Shown here piece by piece: positions 1 to 11,400 of a DNA stretch of 64,000 nt. Under the pieces are notes generated by a model. The model made no database searches. It was not told the origin of the DNA and worked only from the letters and a program-made list of their open reading frames with translations. Source of the DNA: Pomacea canaliculata (lineage: Eukaryota > Mollusca > Gastropoda > Architaenioglossa > Ampullariidae); contig NC_037597.1 in assembly GCF_003073045.1 (NCBI RefSeq), positions 7,746,717-7,810,716 of the forward strand, read 5' to 3'. Each line of letters opens with the position of its first letter. Positions within the stretch are counted from its first letter, which is position 1. The translations under genes and the position numbers were made by a program.

Positions 1-313
1 GCTAACATCTGCAGTTTTCCTTCTAACACAACATTACAGAATAGTCATAGGTGTGTATGTGAGAATAAATTTGAATTCTTGATTGGTTGATTAACTTGAT
101 CATGTATTGTTTAAATGAAGTGGATGTATTCTAAAATCTGGAATTTGCCTACAAATGCCATAAACTGTTCATAAATCATTAAAAAAAAAGAAATGTCCAA
201 ATAATCAGCAAGCAAGGTGAAAAAGGAAATGAGAAACATGATAATATTAATCATTGTTTTTCTGTTATACCACATCAAAGATACTATAGTGTAAGACATA
301 GACTATTACTCAC

Positions 314-1806
314 TTAAATGTCTTGATGTTTCCAAAGACCATCCAATATCTAGCAGCAAGCAATGCCAATGTAATGACAACAAATATAAATGACTCTGAA
401 AAATACACAATACACTTTACATTAATAGGAAACCTATTTTTTTTAAATTACACAAAATTTATAAACAAATATGTGTTTACATGCTTGTTTTATTCAGCAC
501 TATCACACTGCACACATACACACAATAATTCATTTCAATATAGCAACATTATATTACATCAGCCAAATAAACAAATAAAATCTCACCTGCTGCTGACAAC
601 AAGTAGTCTTTATAAAAAGCAAGTTCTAATGCATAATAAAAAACATGGTCTGGTTGCAAGCCTGGAGATGATACATCTGCCTTTCTCTGCACTAGTTTTG
701 TCAGAGCATCACAAAGCCAAAGCACTAGCAAAAATCTCCAGTACCCCTAATGAAAAGAAATCAACAGTGCCAAAATCAATGAACAGTTACTTTATCATTA
801 ATGACACATATAATGATAATACTTTGAAATATGTCTATTTTATGAGGGAAAGAAAACTTTGCATTTTAATAACATTTTCTTTCAATTTCATGGCATGTTA
901 CTTAATACAAATGAATACTTTTACAAGAATGCTTTATTAAGATGTAATAGAGTTGAGCACAGTGCCAATCACAGTGCCAGTACTTTATAAATAAGCAAAA
1001 TTAATTCTCTGCAAGACTGGCACACTATCATGGGCCAGTTCATGCACAATTTTATCAAATCATCATCATATGCTGCTTACCTTAATCTTAGAGTTCACAA
1101 GCACATGTCGATAAGCTGTCTGTTGCAGCAAGAGAATGTCCAAGAAAATAATAACTTCATCATATTCAATGTACTTATCTGCAACCTGTTTGCAGTAACT
1201 CTGAAACAATAAAACTCTTTATAACTTTTATTGTTTTATAAAAACATTTTTATAATTATATTTTATTGCACCAAAAATAATTCATTGACTATGAGAACTT
1301 TTGGTGGCACCGAACTATTAAAACAAGATATGACAAAGTTAACAGAAAAAAATACAAAGTATTTGGAGGGAAAGGGTCTTGTTTATCTTTGATGTTTTAC
1401 CCAAAGTTAGCAACAAAGGCCATATTATGGTAAGCTACTCAGTCCTGTAAGTATGTGTCATATCCACAAGGCGAGAAAAAGAGAAAATGTACATTGTGAG
1501 ATAGTAAGAAAAATAAATAATAAGTCAGTCAGTTGTCCCTTGACTGATACCTATTGGGTAAATGGATACACGCAGCTGTCACGACTCTCCTGTTTTGGGC
1601 AATAGTGAGAAGGTCCTACACAGGAAGACCTGTCCAGTAAATAACGTCAGAATCTCTTAAATGATCAGTGAACATCTGAAATTTTGGAAATGCAGCTTAC
1701 ACAGTGTGCTATTTTAATTATGCCTTTCTTGAAGTCTCGGTAGAGTTCTTTGACTGGCTGACCACAGTGGCACACATTCATAGCCTGCTTTCTCGCCATC
1801 ATTCAT
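314..1806 (-). CDS. ARV1: ARV1, lipid/sterol homeostasis protein (5' part, runs off window)
   Basis: ER membrane protein of the Arv1 family, needed for sterol trafficking and GPI-anchor synthesis. Four minus-strand exons are visible: 1799 or 1806-1701, 1200-1081, 746-587 and 395-314, all with GT-AG borders and matching phases from exon 1 on. Exon 1 has a zinc-ribbon half (CHCGQPVKELYRDFKKG) ending in AHC. Exon 2 opens with SYC and then reads CKQVADKYIEYD, like human CQKPVDKYIEYDP. Exons 3 and 4 encode hydrophobic segments such as YWRFLLVLWLCDALTKL. The C-terminal half lies left of position 1. In exon 1 the better N-terminus (MNDGEKAGYECV, from 1806) is out of frame with the HCGQ part by one base; the frame that works starts at 1799 (MARKQAMNV). 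Family identity is confident; the start is not. Confidence 0.88.
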
Positions 1807-2378
1807 TTCTTTGTTGAAATCTGTTCCTTTTGTTAATCCGTTGGTTTATTTTTGGGTTCAGAATAATGCCATTGACATAGAAATACGCGATTCTGGAACA
1901 GCGCACAAAGTAGATAAAACATTCAACAACCCATTTACAATTTACCTAAATTTTATTTAAATTATACGTTCAATTTAAGGCAAATCAACACAAAAATAGT
2001 AAACAACCCATCTCGGGTATAGAGATGTTTTCATCTTTACAATCATCTTTCTCTTCGGCTTTTCTTTAATATGTTTCTACGGAAATAATATATCGATAAC
2101 TAAACAGACTATATGGTTGGTACTGAATGATGCAGCAAATATTTTAAGACTTTACTATAGAAAAACTCTTCCCAATCGCAGCACACCAATAACTTCATTC
2201 GCTTCGTGCCTTGCGAATACAGCCACACAACTAAAGGAAAAGCACTTGGAATATTTCAAGGGAAAGCATTCAGTTACACTCATCACGGGACATAACTCCC
2301 AATATAAATGTCAGCTGCTTTCGAGCCTAAGCACATGGTTTCTTGAAAGCTTTCTGCAACATTATATGTGTTTATAAA
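1807..2378. promoter_or_regulatory. Divergent ARV1/POP7 promoter interval
   Basis: The start codons of ARV1 (minus) and POP7 (plus) lie about 570 bases apart, so both promoters must sit here. I see no TATA box placed convincingly for either gene. An open frame at 2117-2377 precedes POP7 but resembles nothing I know and is more likely 5' untranslated leader. A shared promoter is inferred from the spacing alone. Confidence 0.45.
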
Positions 2379-2819
2379 ATGGATTCAAAAGAACTTAAAA
2401 CTGCTAAGGACGACAAGAAGTCTCGTGAATATTTTAAAGACCTTATCGACAGGGAAGAATACCTCTTAAAGAAACGCTTGCCACCGCGTCTTCCAACACG
2501 AAAAAACGATGTATATGTCTCAAGGAAGACAAATTTTGAAGCGCAGCTAAATCGCTGCCAGAAAATCCTGGACGTGGGAAATGAAGTTTACATTCATGGA
2601 CTGGGTTCAGCCATTAATCGCGCCATAAACTTAGCTCTTCAACTGAAGGAAAGAGGCGTTGGAAGTGTTGAAACTTCAGTTCATACCTCCACGGTGGAGT
2701 TGGTAGACGATCTTGAGCCTGAAAACGATTGTTTGGAACCAGAGGTACTTCGAAGACATTCTTCTGCTGTACACATACGCGTGTACAGACCAGAGGTTTC
2801 AGAGTCGACGCTTTCATAA
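2379..2819 (+). CDS. POP7: POP7/RPP20, ribonuclease P and MRP protein subunit p20
   Basis: Small Alba-fold subunit of the nuclear RNase P and RNase MRP complexes, which process tRNA 5' ends and pre-rRNA; it normally pairs with RPP25. The intronless frame gives 146 residues, close to human RPP20 (140). It contains YLLKKRLPPRLPTRKNDVYV, then KTNFEAQLNRCQKIL, EVYIHGLGSAINRAINLALQ and TSTVELVDDLEPE, each nearly identical to human motifs, and ends in the basic strand SAVHIRVYRPE. The open frame extends 12 codons upstream to 2343, but those codons look unlike the family, so I start at the Met at 2379 (MDSKELK). The gene is divergent from ARV1. Confidence 0.93.
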   Translation: MDSKELKTAKDDKKSREYFKDLIDREEYLLKKRLPPRLPTRKNDVYVSRKTNFEAQLNRCQKILDVGNEVYIHGLGSAINRAINLALQLKERGVGSVETSVHTSTVELVDDLEPENDCLEPEVLRRHSSAVHIRVYRPEVSESTLS

Positions 2820-3468
2820 AAGTATTGTTAGCATTTGTCAACAAATGTAAACACAGCAGCAGATGTCAACAAAATGAAAACTAGAAATGCTTTAAATGTG
2901 ACTTGTTGACCGATTAGTTTGGGGCAAATTATGGAATGATTGTAAGAAATGTAAATTCAGTGATAAAAATGAAAACAATGGAAAAATGAATTACTGGAAG
3001 TTAGGTTTCATTTGTGAAGTGCACCTACCTCAAATTTCTGTGCAGTAGAAAATGTGTGAAAATGCAGTGAAAATGAGGATCCTTATTTCTTACTTACACT
3101 GTGCATTTGTTATTCTCAACATTATCCTGGACATTCTGTTGATTCATTCTTGCACTAGATTGAAAACAAAATCATTTACATTGAAATTATCATCAGCTTT
3201 ACACATTTCTGCAGTTTTTATTAACCTAAATGTAACCGATGTATGTTGGAAGGACTGAAAGAGAGCACTTAAGTTCATTTGTATACATAAAATGTTGTCT
3301 TCTACTGCATTTGACTGGTTGCATCTTGTATACTTTGTCATGTACGGGCAACAAACTCTGCTGATGTAGGTCGGCAGATAATCTTCAAACCTGGTATCTA
3401 AGGTGTTGTAGTAATTTGGTTATCTAGGAAAGTCAACCTTGTGCACCTAACAGTTAATTTTATTATTG
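2820..3468. other. POP7 3' untranslated/intergenic stretch
   Basis: AT-rich sequence downstream of POP7. Short frames occur on both strands (for example 3052-3258) but have no recognisable product. The POP7 3' untranslated region probably occupies the first part. Confidence 0.4.
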
Positions 3469-3753
3469 TATCTTTGGGGGAAGAGGACGGCCGAGTGGTT
3501 AGAGCGCTGGCGTCCGAACCGAGAGCGCGCTGGTTCAATTCCCGATAAGCGCAGCAAACTTCCCCCAGTCGACCCAGCTGAAGGTAATGGGTACCTGACT
3601 CCATAGAGGGTCGGGGAAGGTAAGGCAGCGAGGGAGAGGAGATGGGCACCACCCTCATGTAAAAAGCTGGCCCCGAGAAAAGTGGGGTCTCTAACACCTC
3701 ACTCCCCAAAACGACCTTTAAAGGTTATGGGACGACCTTTACCTTTATCTTTG
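3469..3753 (+). repeat. tRNA-derived SINE with target-site duplication
   Basis: The head mimics a tRNA-Ser/Leu: an A box (GGCCGAGTGGTTAGAGCG, near 3490) and a B box (GGTTCAATTCCCG, near 3532) define an RNA polymerase III promoter. A non-tRNA body follows, and the tail carries the repeated GACCTTTAAAGG / GACCTTTACCTTT motif. The element body is about 3477-3745 and is flanked by the direct repeat TATCTTTG (3469-3476 and 3746-3753), a target-site duplication left by LINE-driven insertion. The extra body rules out a plain tRNA gene. The SINE family name is not assigned. Confidence 0.85.
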
Positions 3754-5399
3754 ATACAATTGTGTGATTATTATTGATGGTGGGGAAAGGCACTAACAAT
3801 TACATCATTATCACTGTAATTGCAATGTACATTGCAGAATGCATTTTCTCTTGTACCTTTTTTAAGAACAGTTCCAGTTGCAACATGAAACTGTGCCTTC
3901 AAAAAGATATCAGATGTTTGCTGCAAAAACAAAAAAAAAAAACCTTTTGATTTTAGATCGGTTTTTTTTTTTTTTTTATCTTTTCTTGTAATTATATTTC
4001 TTATGCTAATCAAGTGAATAAAATTCTTGCTTTCGCCACCTTTGACTTCTTTTTATTATTATGTAGTCATTTTCTCACCTTTAATTTTAAGCTAAATATT
4101 TAGCTTCTAGAGACAGTGCCCCAGGACAACCATCCCTCCAGTTTTCATGATTTATATTTTGGAAAACTTTCACTCATTACTTTGTAATTTAATATAAATG
4201 AATTGGAGGATTGAGAAAGAACCAGTCGGCAAAATAAACTTGTCTACATTAATATTATTAACATATCTTTATTATGAATTCTAAATTATGATTTATATAA
4301 TAATTTTTCTAAAATATCAAGCAGAAAAGAGAGGAAAAAATAAATCCTGCCATAAACATACTTTCAGTTATTGCACAATTTATGGCGCCAATTTCTTTCC
4401 AAGTCTTTCAGTTATATTAAAGAAGAAAATAAGGTCTGATTTCCTAGATGCTAGGCCATTTAATTTAATTGTACGAAGCTCAAAAACAGATTGTTTCATA
4501 CAGTTGTAAATATGCTTGAAAAAGTCAAAGGGACATGTATAACTTTCGTTGTTGGGTTTTTGTGTTCTGTACAGTGCAACCTTACTTTTAGCATTGCGAC
4601 TGATATTTTAATCATGTACATAAACTAGGTTTGTGGATATTGGATATTTTAACTCGAAGGCAGCAGATAGTTTTTGTAAATGGTCGTCTTTGTAATGTTA
4701 TTGCTAGTGCTAGATCTCCACAGGCTATCACCCATCTTGAATATCATAGGGAGTTTTATACCATCATCAAAATGTATATATACTCGTAGGCAACATCTAA
4801 GACTTTTTTTCTGTCGAAATGGAGCAACCAGAACCTCACTAGCTCTCCATCTAGCAAAGCACTATAGTGGCATCATTGCCGTGTGAAACTACGGGGCTAA
4901 AAATGTATTACCCCTCCCCTTTCATATGTCACATGATAATGGACATTTTATACTCATGATACACTATCATGGTGTGACACTCTCTTTAATGTATATATTA
5001 AGGATGAGACGATCATTACTATCAGCTATATGATGATGCAAGTACTCTTGTAACTGGTGAGTAGATGAAGCTATACCTATCAACAATAATTTATGCTCAT
5101 TACGCATTAACAGCAATTAGTTTGAAAAAAAAAAAAGAGGACAGTAAAAGGGGGTATTGAGCACTAGAATATTTTCTGGTAGGGTTGATGGCTTATCTAA
5201 GTATGATGCATCATGCAGAAAGCATACTGCTGCAGACTATTAATTTTACACAGGTAATGCAGGACATACTTCCATCCATAGACTTAAAATCATACAAGTC
5301 GGAGATTCGATCTGCTAAAACCTAAGGGAAATAACATCCCACTTCCGGCAATTTTACGATAGACCACTCTCGAACCGACTTTTCCATGGTGACACGAAA
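3754..5399. other. Intergenic region between the SINE and DPY30
   Basis: AT-rich with poly-A and poly-T runs near 3930-3980 and 5127. No coding exon or recognisable element was found; the short open frames (such as 4288-4509 and 4680-4886) have no supporting features. The last few hundred bases, richer in CG near 5340-5400, probably hold the DPY30 promoter. Confidence 0.4.
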
Positions 5400-8300
5400 A
5401 TGGCTGACGGTAAGTCTAACACTAACATCATTTAAATACAAACTAAGATGACGGTTGGCTCAAGGCAATTGTAAAAAGTTTGTGTAGCGTTTATACACAT
5501 ACAATGCATCCTTTAAAACCTCTCAGATTTAGATACATCAGTAGAAGCGCCTGTGTATGCTATTTACGAATGCGCGCGCTCACTCTTAACCATTATCCCC
5601 ACAACATACAACACACAGAAATTCACGAAGATCAGTGTAACTGATACAACTTGTTTGTCCAGAGTAAGCCTTAGTTATATTTAATAGCGAGAAATTATGA
5701 TCCCAAATGCCAATAAAGTGTGCATCATTAGTATTATTCATTTATTAGTATTTTTATTAATTTCTGTTTACTATAACCACGGACGTTTATAAGTTCGTGT
5801 TATAACAGAACCGGCATTAGCCATTTGTTGTTGGAATGACATAGTGAAATGAACATAAATGTGTACGTTTTTTACGTGTTATTTTTATCAACAGATGTCC
5901 CACCGTGGGTTCGTTACATATAAGTGCATGTTTACTGCACTAGCTGTGTATTCTTGATTAAAAGAATCCCCCCGTAACAAATATTACTCGCGCCTAATTG
6001 CACCCCATAAACGAAAACCTAGAAATAGTCCTATCATTCAGTTCATTAACAGCACATATTTCCATATCTCCACACATTACCCACTCATCAACATTCAATG
6101 GGACTGTTGTATATACCTCTGTTCAATCACCTTAACACTTGAGTAATGCATTTACATTAAACTTTCTTTCTTTTCATAAAACAAAAAGGCAGTGAGTCAA
6201 AAATGTTGAAAATTAAATAGAAAATCAGTACAACGTACTTTTGATGTTTTTGGAATTTTGTCTTAGATCAGGTGACCACAGCTTTGTCTGGGGAGGCTAT
6301 TGCTGATCCTCAAGAAGGTGGACTAGAGATGCCAGACAACATTCAGGTGACTATTATTTAGCATGGAATTAAAGTAACATTAGCTTTAATTTAGCTGTTT
6401 TATGACCACCTTCGCCCATCATGCATTTTTTTTTTTTTTGGTATTCTAAATCAGCATGGCATTCCTCAACATCTGGAAGGAGCTGGTAGTCATGCTAGAT
6501 TGCTAGTTCATATAAAAACCAGAAAATAAAGGGTGAAAAACAAGAACCCATATCTGCTAATGCTCCTGATAGATGAATAAGGACAGTTTTCTAGCCATCA
6601 ACGTTAAATCAGTGGCCTTCAGGTCATTGATTTGCACTAAGCACTAGGCTGTGGCCCCTCACAAGAACATATTTAGAGCATTAGCATAAAAGCCTCAAAA
6701 TTAAAAATATCTCCCTGAAAACCCCAAAACATTTAAAGATTATTTACTCTGTGTGGGAAGATCAAAATAATATCATGAGACAGTAGCATGCCTAAATGTT
6801 ATGTGGGGAAGCAAACTGAATTATATTCAGAATTACAAGGAGAAAGGAATACCTTTTTGGACAATGTAGCTTTCTTAAAGTAGTTGAAAACATCTTAGAA
6901 ATTTTTCTACAAATATTTATATACATATAATTTCAGATTCAATGTAAATTTTATATTATTTGGCTAAAGACTTTTTAATTTTAAATAGATGGACATAGAG
7001 AAGATATAAAGGGGTTATAATGACTTTAATCGGTATTCGACCAGGAAATTCGAGAAAATGGAATCCGAACAAATATTTGAACTCGAACATCCAACGTTCG
7101 AGATGAGCGAGTTGAAAATTCTGCCAGCGCGCCTTGCTTGCGTCATCAGTGTGAGTGCAGAGAGAGAGAGAGTGAGTCATGAAAATGTGCAAAATGGGCA
7201 AATCGCAAATGTTGAACAACATCACCCTGATAAAGTGGTAGCAAATAGAGCAGTTAACATTTTAATGACAATGTTATGTCCACTTTCTGCAAAATTTTGC
7301 AAAGGAGAAAAAAACAGCAAACAATTGACAAATTCTTCCATTAGTTACCCTCTGTTTTTATTGAAGAGGAAAACAGTAAATGGTACATTTTATTTTTTTT
7401 TTTATTTATTTTTGTTTTGTTTTAATAAATACATCTTATTTCTTGTTGAGACTCATGTTTTTCTACATATTAATTTGTAAATAGGCATTTTCTGGGGCTT
7501 GGAACGAATTAATCCAGTTTCCATTATTTCCTATGGGTTTCATTGCTTCGGTTCTCGAACAATTTGGTTCTCGACCGTCCTCCCGGAACGAATTATGTTC
7601 GAGAACCGAGGTATCACTGTATCTCATTACAAAGTTCCTTGTCAAGAATAACTACCCTACACAGTCCCTTCTGAGTAGTCTTTTGGGGTTAGTGCATCTA
7701 ATGCATCCAAGATAAACTATTACTTCTTTTCTTTAGAAATCCTATACCACCATACGATTACATGTTGAAAATAAAGTAAAAATGTTTTCCTTTATTTACT
7801 AAGAAACTAATAATGAATGAGAAAGAGACCAACGAAAGCCCAGCAAAGCGGTCAAAAGTGGAATTGCAGTCTCTTCCAACACGAGCCTACCTGGATCAAA
7901 CAGTTGTGCCAATACTGTTGCAGGGGATGTCTGTTTTGGCAAAAGAAAGGTGAGTGTAAAACTATTTTGGTTATGAGTATACATTTTTCTTTAAGATAAT
8001 AAGATGCATATGCTCATTATTGAACAGAAGGAATATAATAATTTAGTGATAAAAGTAATAGGATATCTTGAGACCAGGCAAACAACTGTTATAGGTACCA
8101 AATAAAGGTACATTTTTCTATATCTTCATAATTACAAAATAATATTGTGTTGTGTGAAATAAAGCATCAACCTGGGATATTATTAATGTTGTTGATGAAC
8201 TGTCAATAGTCTTAATTTCCCCCTCAGTTTCTTTCTTTTATAAAAGCATAGAGATACCAAAAAAACTGTCAAATTTAATATTCTTATTGCAATTTAAAAC

Positions 8301-8421
8301 TATTAACTATTAAGAGTTATGTAGTCCAGAATTTGAAAAATTGTTTTCTTTTTCCAGGCCACCAAACCCTATTGAGTTCCTAGCAGCTTTTCTTTTGAAA
8401 AACAAAAATCAGTATGAGTGA
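5400..8421 (+). CDS. DPY30: DPY30, subunit of COMPASS/MLL histone H3K4 methyltransferase complexes
   Basis: Dimeric scaffold subunit that binds ASH2L and stimulates H3K4 methylation; DPY30 domains also occur in axonemal and dosage-compensation complexes. Four exons: 5400-5409, 6267-6346, 7804-7949 and 8358-8421. They join in frame to give 99 residues, the same length as human DPY30. The N-terminal part ([19 protein letters not shown]) is variable. The dimerisation domain is nearly invariant: [20 protein letters not shown], then [20 protein letters not shown], with end LLKNKNQYE. Intron 2 holds a degenerate mariner-like element. Intron 1 is about 860 bases and contains no recognised repeat. 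Polyadenylation-like AATAAA lies near 8539. Confidence 0.95.
7025..7622. mobile_element. Degenerate non-autonomous Tc1/mariner-superfamily element in DPY30 intron 2
   Basis: The right end, read on the minus strand from about 7621, is TA followed by CAGTGATACCTCGGTTCTCG and further copies of the GTTCTCGAAC/TTCGAGAACC unit. The left part (7033-7110) has related words in the other orientation (TATTCGACC, GAACTCGAAC, CGTTCGAG). This terminal style, with a TA target, is typical of pogo/Tigger-like mariner relatives. No transposase is recognisable, and the open frame 7058-7480 is probably incidental. The left boundary is uncertain. Confidence 0.5.
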
Positions 8422-11400
8422 TCTCAGCAGCACAAATACTCCAGTTATACGTTTATCAATCATCCTTGTAATTTCTTTTTGTTCATTGACACGAATGAGA
8501 AAGCTGCTTGATATTTACTTGTTTTAAATTAGGGAGATAATAAATAAAATGTTTATTGCTTCTTGTAATGACATGTATTTGACTCTTGAGAGGAAGGAGG
8601 GAGAAAGAGCACTTGTATGCAAGCTAGAGAAAATGTATTACTTTTTCAAGCATATTTACAACTGTATGACACAATTTGTTTTTGAGCTTCGTACTTTAAG
8701 CATTCCAAAATCTACTAGACATTCTCATTGTTTTATAGTTAAGTCCTCTTTACTGAATGCTGTCCTATGAATTTTTCTTTTTCCTTTGGCGATGGTAAGT
8801 TCCAAATATATAAAATGCTTGTTTGGAAATAAAAAATTCATGTTTAATTTTGTATTTCCCTGCGAAGTGTTGCTGACGTCAGCAAACTAAATTTGCATAT
8901 CTTTTCAAGTTGAATCATTAATGACATTTTGCTTTTTACAGACTTGGTACTCCTCTCATTTGCTCGATGTCTGTAGGAGAAATTTCTGTGTTGAGGCCTG
9001 ATTGTCATTCAGCTTTGGCACTTCTGTGTCTACTTATGAAAATACATGTAGGTAGTATAGCTGTGTACTATACATGTATGTGCAAAAAAAAAAAAAATGC
9101 CATTGAGACTAGGGCCTGTCAACATCTTGAAAATGTTGAAGAAAACCAACATATAAAGATTTCATATCACCGAAGAGATGTACAAAAATTTAAGAACCAA
9201 TAATGATGGACAAAGGTACAACAAGCATTACATTTCTTGCTATGCAATGAAGCACAATATAGAAACTGGTTTACAAACAAATATTAGCTACGAATCACTG
9301 TTGTTTAATATGCATGGTCTGTCAAAGGCAGTTTGTAATGCATAGGGGGCGATAATGTCAGGTTTTTTATTTTCCTGTTATGATATCATTTTATTCTTAG
9401 CTGTAGTTCTCTTAGGCACTAGATATGAAAACGCCAGCTTTCATGTTTTTGTCACTTTTGAGGCATTCTGAAAACTCAACAAAGTCACATTCCGCTTCAG
9501 AGACAATAGGAACATTTATTTTCCAGAAATATATCAAAAGAGACTATATCATCAAAACTTCCAACAAAGCAAAAATTACCTGAAATATATATATAAAATG
9601 AACACAGCTTTTTGTCTGAGAAGAGTAAGCTACATATGCAAAAGAAAGCAAAAACATAATTTCTGGAGATCACAGTCTTAAGTATGTGGGTACTGCCCAG
9701 CAAAATAAAAAAAAAAGGATCAGGGTTTTTTATATGTAATTTATTGCTTAATGAAGTAAAAGCAATGACTTGCCTAAGCATCTGAGCAATCTGAAATTTT
9801 GAGACAATATTAGAGATGGTAATTTAAAAATTTGATGCTCTTTGTTAATGCAGTGATGAGCTACAACTGTAACATATTTTTAAAGTGTGCAAATTAAAAA
9901 ATTCTTAAAATTTTAAATAGGTAGAGCTATTAAAACTAGTGTTTCAGATTGCCATCATTGTGTTAATCACTTCTGTCACGCAATGCTTCTGACCAAAAAA
10001 ATGTTGCCACAAGAATTAATTAACATCACTGACATAACTATAAATTTGCAAAAACTTTTAACATTTAAAATTTTAATATTTTAGCCTTATATTGCTAGGT
10101 TTTATCGGTAACTTACAAAAGATTCAAACTATATGAGATGTGCAAATAGCATGCTATTTTAAATAAAGGACATGAACATCCACAGATTTTAGTTTGAGGG
10201 GTGACTGTAGGTAGACACACAAGGAATTCAACAATACACAATAAATATCATAAACATTGTGAAGTTATGAAAACACATGCATATGCAATACCTTATCAAT
10301 TTCAACAAAGAGACACTTGTAGGATCAATAAGCTTATGCAAATACCATACCTATCCAGGACAAAGTGTGTTGTAGTAAATGGTTTTGATGCAGATGAAAG
10401 ATGCATAATGTCATAATAATAATTAAAAGTTAAACAGTACAGCTGAAAGCCATCCAAATATCAAATTAACTACTAATCTGTGAAGAAAAAAAAAAACTTC
10501 AATAACAGTGAAGACAAGTAACTTGATGTCCACCTTCACATCATGCTACTTTTGCTATTTATCAGGTCTGTAAGTTTGTGTTTTCTGAGTATTGCTGGCA
10601 TTTGTAGTTGAACCAATGATAGCTTGACAAAGGTAGTAAACAGCAGGAGGCATAGTCTTTTGGTTGATATGTGCAGTCCCTTTAGCAACAAGGTTAATAA
10701 ACATTAAATATGTATATTGAGATATACAATGTAACAAGTTTGAATAAAGCAGTAAATTTTTTTTTTTATTTAATAACTGAAGTTAACTATCTATCTAATC
10801 CTCTTCGTGCATCAGGTTAGTTGCTGACACGGCGTAAAACACCAATTCTCCCCCCTCGTGCATCAGGTTGCACATAAGGCCTCAACCAGAGTCCGCCACC
10901 GATATCGATTGGCTGAAACCCGTTCTAGGTGACCCCATGTCCAGCCCTTTCCTTTCATCTCCTTTCCTCTGTTCTTCTCCAAGTTTCCTTTGGGCGGCCT
11001 CATTTTCTTCGGCCGTCTGGAGTCCATCGTAGGGCAACTCTGGAGAGTCTGTCGTCTGCTGGCGGAGCACGTCCAATCCATCGCCAAAGCCTTTGTTGAA
11101 TGTGTTTGGTGGACTCTGTTTCAGTTCTTTGGTGGAGTTCTTCGTTGGTGAGGGCATTTGGCCAAAAGATGTTAAGTATGCGTCTGAGGCAACTGTTTTG
11201 GAACACGTCTAGCTTGTTACTGATGGTTTTGGTCATCTTCCATGATTCTGATCCATAAAGGAGGGTGCTGATCACATTTGACTTGAAGATTCTCAACTTG
11301 ATATTCTGACTGATGTTTTTTGCCTTCCATGTGCTCCTGAGTGAGGTGAAGGTGTTTGACATTTTGGACCCAAGATAGGTGAAACTGTCAGCTTCCTCAA

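Noticed and set aside
323-940. Long plus-strand open frame of 205 codons
   Set aside because: It runs antisense across ARV1 exons 3 and 4, which match the family on the minus strand; the plus-strand translation resembles nothing.
2117-2377. Open frame just upstream of POP7 as a possible extra gene or N-terminal extension
   Set aside because: It has no family resemblance and is separate from the POP7 frame; leader sequence is more likely.
3481-3550. A tRNA gene of Ser/Leu type
   Set aside because: The A and B boxes are present, but the unit continues into a non-tRNA body flanked by target duplications, so it is a SINE.
7058-7480. 140-codon plus-strand frame in DPY30 intron 2
   Set aside because: It lies within a degenerate transposable element and ends in low-complexity aromatic residues from a T-rich tract.
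8872-8883. CRE-like palindrome GCTGACGTCAGC as a promoter element
   Set aside because: It sits downstream of DPY30 and far from any start site; a single 12-base word is not evidence of function.
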